DNA from: Aulostomus chinensis
Lineage: Eukaryota > Chordata > Actinopteri > Syngnathiformes > Aulostomidae
NCBI GenBank assembly: GCA_037954235.1
Contig: JBBMOA010000009.1
Span: 24,446,626 to 24,510,625, forward strand
Length of the DNA: 64,000 nt
Direction of reading: 5' to 3'
In this document: piece after piece, positions 59,350 to 64,000 of the stretch
How positions within the stretch are numbered: position 1 is the first letter of the stretch
Layout: every line of letters starts with the position of its first letter
Notes under the pieces: generated by a model
What the model saw: the letters and a program-made list of their open reading frames with translations, nothing else
Database searches by the model: none
Told to the model about the DNA's origin: nothing
Position numbers and translations under genes: made by a program

Positions 59350-60112
59350 GGGGGGTGCAAAGATATTTACATGCTTATATTTTACTTAACATTTAACTAA
59401 AAGAATATATTTCAATAATAGAATTACAATTAAATAATAACACGACATAGGAACCATACAACATTCAATATTATGTATTTTTTTCCTGTTGTTTGAAGTC
59501 ACTATGAATTTGCATTGTTAAAAGTAAAAGTAACACAGAATATAAATGTTAATTACACTGAAATAACAGGAAGTACTGTTAGACATTTATAGGTGTTTAT
59601 TATGAAAGTTGTGAATGAATATATACGCAAATAATATGTCTATATCATTAGATATAATTAGGTAATATTTATTTAGTTCTTGATTATAAGACAAGCATGT
59701 AGGAGAAATCACATTTTATTTATTGATTTATTTATTCATACAATTATTTCCAGTGTCCTCGTGAGGAAGTCTGTAAACCGTAAAAGTCTGTAAAAGCTAA
59801 TGATGTTTCCTGTCTCATGGCCATTTGTCCTGTCAAACTGTTCAAACATGGAGGCAAACTGTGCTTAAAAGTAAACTCTTACATGTCAGCAGTATGACCC
59901 TGCTGACATGTTCAAATCACATTTAGAAAAAAAGACAAACTAAAAAAATACTGCCGAGCATCTGTGAGTAGTTCCTGTCACGATGACCTTTAAAGTTCCA
60001 GTTCTTCATCTCGCGCCACATTAACAGAAATTCCCTCCAGACTTTCTTGTGACATTGCATTGATGAGGTGAAAGTGACTTTGACCTTTGACCAACAATTT
60101 TTTTTTTAGTAT
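59210..60112. other. Spacer between alas2 and the right-hand gene
   Basis: AT-rich, with a GT repeat ending in poly(G) at 59296-59356. No coding exon or RNA gene is supported. Confidence 0.6.
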
Positions 60113-60125
60113 ATCTTTGAGTCTC

Positions 60126-60498
60126 GGCTGCACGGTGGTGCATTGGTCAGCACTGTCGCCTCACAGCAAGAAGGTTCTGGGTTCGAGTCCCGGCTCGGGC
60201 ATGGGATCTTTCTGTGTGGAGTCTGCATGTTCTCCCTGTTCCTGCGTGGGTTCTCTCTGGTACTCTGCTTTCTCCCCACCATCCAAAGCCATGCAATTGG
60301 GGACGAGGCTGATTGGATTCTCTAAATTGACCGTAGGTGTGACTGTGAGAGTGAATGGTTGTTTGTCTCTCTATGTTGGCCCTGTGATGGACTGGCGATC
60401 TGTCCAGGATGTACCACGCCTCTCGCCCGTTGACGCTGGGATAGGCTCCAGCCCCCCCACGACCCTGAATGTAAGAATAAGAGGAAGACGATGGATGG
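60126..60498 (+). mobile_element. tRNA-derived SINE, copy E, with 13-bp target duplication
   Basis: Plus-orientation, full-length. Direct repeats ATCTTTGAGTCTC lie at 60113-60125 and 60499-60511. The box B-like GGTTCGAGTCC is intact near 60179 and box A-like TGGTGCATTGG near 60136. The tail AATAAGAGGAAGACGATGG matches copy B. It lies in the divergent spacer between alas2 and the 60927 gene. Confidence 0.92.
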
Positions 60499-60699
60499 AT
60501 CTTTGAGTCTCAGTCTACATAGCTTCCAACTGGAGGAAGTTCCGTTTGATTTTTGTGGTGTGTTTTTTTTTATTTTAGATATCCATGATATGATAAGAAT
60601 ATCACAGTCAAGGTGATATTGGAATATTTATTGGATAGTCTAAATCCTGTCGTGGTTGATTAATGTTGCCCGTCAGCCTGGCTGTAATTAACTGTATCA

Positions 60700-60926
60700 C
60701 CAGCAGGGGTCGCATTTCCCCGCCGGCTGCTGCTGCTTGGTGTAAAGGCGGAGTTTTTCCTCTTGTCGACGTGAGGGAGGCAGCGGGCAGCAGGCAGAGG
60801 GCAGCAGGCTGGGTCCACCTCATCTTCTCTGGATCTCAGCTCTTTCAGCGTCCTCCATCCTACGAGGAAAACACGGAGGGACAATCCTTTGTTTAAGGGC
60901 AGAAAGACGATAGAGAAAGCGGCAGG
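60700..60926 (+). promoter_or_regulatory. Candidate promoter and 5' UTR of the right-hand gene
   Basis: GC-rich stretch with GGCAGCAGG repeats immediately upstream of the ATG at 60927. No TATA box was seen. Confidence 0.35.
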
Positions 60927-61043
60927 ATGCTCGCCTGTACGGAGATGATCACCATGTGTCTCCAGTCTGCAAAGCACCAGCACATGAGGAAGCAGCTGGA
61001 GCTTGACCACAACCAGAATCAGGGCTCCTCTCTCTTTCAGGAT
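60927..61043 (+). CDS. N-terminal coding exon of an unrecognised gene
   Basis: ATG in a fair context (GCAGGATGC) opens 39 codons ending at a strong donor, CAGGAT|GTAAGT, in phase 0. The peptide starts MLACTEMITMCLQSAKHQHM and continues with a charged, Gln/Asn-rich stretch (RKQLELDHNQNQGSSLFQD). A CpG-rich leader precedes it. I do not recognise the protein, and no later exon could be identified before the right edge. PLEKHG5 neighbours TNFRSF25 in mammals, but nothing in these residues tests that idea. Confidence 0.5.
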
Positions 61044-61911
61044 GTAAGTACATTTGATGATGGCTTGACAGTGTGATTTATTTTCTAGATTATTTCTGCT
61101 CAGATGTATCTATATTTAGACGTGATTGCCTCATGCCTCCTCTCTCTTGGATCTCTCCCACCAAGGCACCTTATGAGTAATTCTCTGTCCTTCACTCTGC
61201 TCTTTATGAATGGCTCAAACTGAGTCTCCCATTCAAATGTGATGCACAGCAGCCCTGTTATGTAAGAAAGGTGAGTGTTTGCCCATTAGTGCGTGAAGGA
61301 GACACTGACATGCTTTGATTTACTGCTTTTGATTTGGCTTGATTCCAGTTTCACATGTGGTTATTAGGGTCATGTCCCTTACATGCATATGTAAAACAGG
61401 AAATGCTATGAATTTTTTATGAGCATCCTTGCTTTCACACAGCTCCAAACAGAAACACCTATTAAAAATAGAGAGATCTCGCCCTTTCAATTATTCAGCC
61501 ATGCTTGCACAGTTGTCAGAGGGTTGGATTTTTATGTGCAGAAATGTTCCCATGTTTGTTAAAGCATCAGCTTCATATTCCTCGTTATAGGAGAGGATTG
61601 TATTTTGAATTTCACCTTTGCAGCCTTTATGTCTGCAATCGTGATCCTAATATAAGAAAGTGTATTGAGCAGCATCATTTCCCAGTTTTGGACTTCCAGA
61701 CAGCTGGCTATAAATAAAATTCAGTTTTCTAGAGGCAGATTATTGGCCAGAGCAGAGACCGAAGACTGCAGCATGAGCACATCTGATATAATGCAGTTAG
61801 TGTCCATTCTCACCAACCCTGCACTGCATAAAGCTCCCCGAAAGGCAACTTATCCAATTTAACACTGCATTTCCTGCATGTATAACTTACTGTATAACAT
61901 GTCATTGACCT

Positions 61912-61945
<34 letters not shown>

Positions 61946-63278
61946 TATACAAATATGTTTGACTTTACGGCAGCTATAATTATTGTGTCCAGTAACAGTG
62001 CGCATCTATCAAATGTCATTATGACAAATTGAAAATTTCAAAAGAAGTTTTCACTCCATTTTTCTGAAGAGTTCATCAATGAAATGCGATGTTCGTATTA
62101 CCAGACCACGCAGACAAGTTGTACTCTCAGCTTTATTTTGAAATTTTCAGTCAATTATGCAGTGCAGCGCAATTTGTGACGATGATGTTGTATCATGAGA
62201 CGTGTCGTGATTCGTATCGCAATGTGAGGTCCTTGCCGCCGCCCCCCCCCCCCACGCCTTTTCACACAATATTGAACCCCATTTGTGTTTTTCCTCCCAT
62301 CAGGCAAGTTGAAGGCCTCATTGTGCGTTTTAATGGACGCACAGTCGGCTGTTTGCTTTTATATGCCTGAGAAGTGTTTAGCTGTTCATCTGGAGATTGC
62401 AATCTCTTCGCCGGCTGACGGCAAGCTTCTTTTCTTCTGTACTGGAAATGCTGTCGATGCTCTTGGAGCGACAGGCTCTCCTCCTGCTTTAGTTTTATTG
62501 TGTTCAATAGGACTCAGCGTGACGTATTAACAGGCCCCTGGGGCAAGCCGAGGTAGACATCCACTGCTTTCAGAAGATTTCCTCCAGCTCTGTGGGATGG
62601 CAACGCCTCCGTTGACTCCGCCAACCTCCTGGTTGAACACAAAGGAGAAATAAATGCGGCGAGTAAATATCGCTGCACTTTTCTCCAGAGCCGATGTTTA
62701 TTGCCATCATTATGTTTTCCAGATTTTATTGAACAGCTTATTGGCTCCATCTGAGGTGTCTTAGTTTTTACGCTTACATCAGCGCTTCCACGGTTTAGGG
62801 GGAATTGACGGCGATAGCGCAGCCTCCAGGTATCAAGCCATCACCAGTACCCGAACGACATGAGGCGTGCAAAGACGTTAAAGGACCTTAAATCATGTTT
62901 TTGTGTTTTGGATCAATACATCAGCCAGCATGTCAGAGGTCTGAGTCCTTTCAGCACATGCATCTAATAAGTGTGTGAAAACAAGCTCTGATATCCTGAG
63001 ATAACTAAAACACAGAATAAAGAAAAATATCCCAATTCCCCTGCTTCAGCCGGCAGCTGCTCCAGACAGATTTATTTCAGTTATTTATTCAGTTGTGAAT
63101 TCTCCCTCACAGTCAGCGATGATAGCGATCCTGAGGGCCGGAATGAGAAGTGATCACATCAACGAGACACTTTATTTGAGATCCCCACAACGGTCCTGTA
63201 ATGTTTACAAAATGTTATTATTATCTTGATAAATCTGTTTTTATTTTGTGGACATAACTAGACTTATAAATCCAAACA
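61044..63278 (+). other. Probable first intron of the right-hand gene
   Basis: Over 2 kb with a CA repeat at 61913-61943 and a C-run near 62240-62252. No exon could be joined in phase to the exon ending at 61043. Confidence 0.45.
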
Positions 63279-63471
63279 GTCAGTGGCAGGTCAGTAGCAG
63301 ATTAGCTGCTGGTCAGTGGCAGGTTAATAGCAGGTCAGTGGCCGGTCACTGGCAGATTAGCTGCTGGTCATTGGGTGGTCAGTGGATGGTTAGTAGCAGC
63401 AGAGTAGCACATCAGTGGCAGATTACTTGTTGGTCAGTGGCAGATGAGTAGTTGGTTAGTGGCAGATCAGT
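63279..63471. repeat. 11-bp minisatellite, about 17.5 units
   Basis: Tandem variants of GTCAGTGGCAG (e.g. GTCAGTAGCAG, ATTAGCTGCTG, GTTAGTAGCAG) keep an 11-base register across 193 bp, with one 1-base slip up and one down. ATTAGCTGCTG recurs, suggesting higher-order copying. Confidence 0.85.
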
Positions 63472-64000
63472 ATTACAAATAAATGACAACCATTCAGGAG
63501 CCAAACTTTTTTGAAGGTTGAGCTTTAAAACATGAATTTCTTTTTTGAGGTAGGGCACGGCTGCCTTCCAAACAAATCTGCTTTATAGAGCAACATCAAG
63601 GAATGCGCACTCGATCATTTGTAGTGATGTCATCACACTCCAAAATCAAACGTGAAAACATCTGCTAGCTGATTTAGATCAGTGTCCTGTACCCCTGAAT
63701 CATTAAACTGCTCGCTGTGTTCTCTGTCTACCTCAGTGGATGGTGCTAGCCTCACCAGTGGCTAGGCTAGCACTGCTAACATTAATGCTTGTTGTGTCAG
63801 CCACCGCACTGGATGTCTACAGTGGCTCTTGACAGACATGACTCTTCAGCTGATGCGCTGCGTTCACTGCTGCTCCCATGGGTGTTGGGCGAGACTGTTT
63901 TGACCAAACGAGTTAGGCAACATGGGTGCAGGTCTCTCCTGAGAAAACGTCTTGTAGAAATGTGTCTCGAATGGAGGAGGGGTGAAGTGTAAAAATGCGA
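63472..64000. other. Right-end sequence without a supported gene
   Basis: Open frames here have no splice context or recognisable motif. Treated as continuation of the intron of the gene starting at 60927 or as spacer. Confidence 0.4.

Noticed and set aside
60126..60200. tRNA gene
   Set aside because: Boxes A and B are present but the sequence is the head of a dispersed SINE and does not make a full cloverleaf with an acceptor stem.
60087..60506. 139-codon open frame
   Set aside because: Lies within SINE copy E. Similar frames occur in every copy and differ between them.
63248..63451. 67-codon repeat protein
   Set aside because: Frame cycles through an 11-bp minisatellite with no promoter or splice context; retained only as a curiosity.
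63279..63471. CRISPR-like array
   Set aside because: Units are 11 bp with no spacers, in an animal genome.

Overview
This is vertebrate nuclear DNA, almost certainly from a ray-finned (teleost) fish. Genes are split into many exons with GT-AG introns, there are long CA/GT microsatellites, and teleost-type repeats recur: a tRNA-derived SINE ending in GGAT repeats, hAT-like MITEs and a fragment of a non-LTR retrotransposon. No bacterial or viral coding unit, CRISPR array, rRNA or genuine tRNA gene was seen.

Layout, left to right. (1) 1718-3290, minus: 5' part of a PMP22/EMP-family tetraspan gene, best match EMP3; its last exon is off the left edge. (2) 5936-19868, plus: a 1167-residue coiled-coil protein in 25 coding exons, most like CCDC30. 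It is divergent from the EMP gene across a shared promoter interval. (3) 24234-28534, minus: znf362, a C2H2 zinc-finger regulator, convergent with (2). (4) 33810-43494, plus: a TNF-receptor with a C-terminal death domain, best match TNFRSF25 (DR3). (5) 46719-51403, plus: ttc34. (6) 52158-59035, minus: alas2, the erythroid 5-aminolevulinate synthase, with an iron-responsive element in its first exon; convergent with ttc34. (7) 60927-61043, plus: the first coding exon of a gene that continues past the right edge and that I do not recognise.

Exon junctions were placed by hand from splice sites and reading phase. In CCDC30-like, ZNF362, TNFRSF25-like, TTC34 and ALAS2 every adjacent exon pair joins in phase, giving intact products of 1167, 442 (407 without a cassette exon), 364, 1102 and 590 residues. 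No pathway links the genes; this is ordinary chromosomal neighbourhood. From memory, ZNF362, CCDC30, TNFRSF25 and TTC34 all map to human 1p34-p36, while ALAS2 (Xp) and EMP3 (19q) do not.

The most interesting signals are about RNA processing and mobile DNA: a 28-unit GT repeat in place of the polypyrimidine tract of the transmembrane exon of the TNF receptor, an in-frame 35-residue cassette exon in znf362 next to a C19 splice acceptor, an ALAS2 iron-responsive element with a U-U mismatch, SINE copies with exact target-site duplications, and a 43-bp SINE reduced to head plus tail but still flanked by a duplication.
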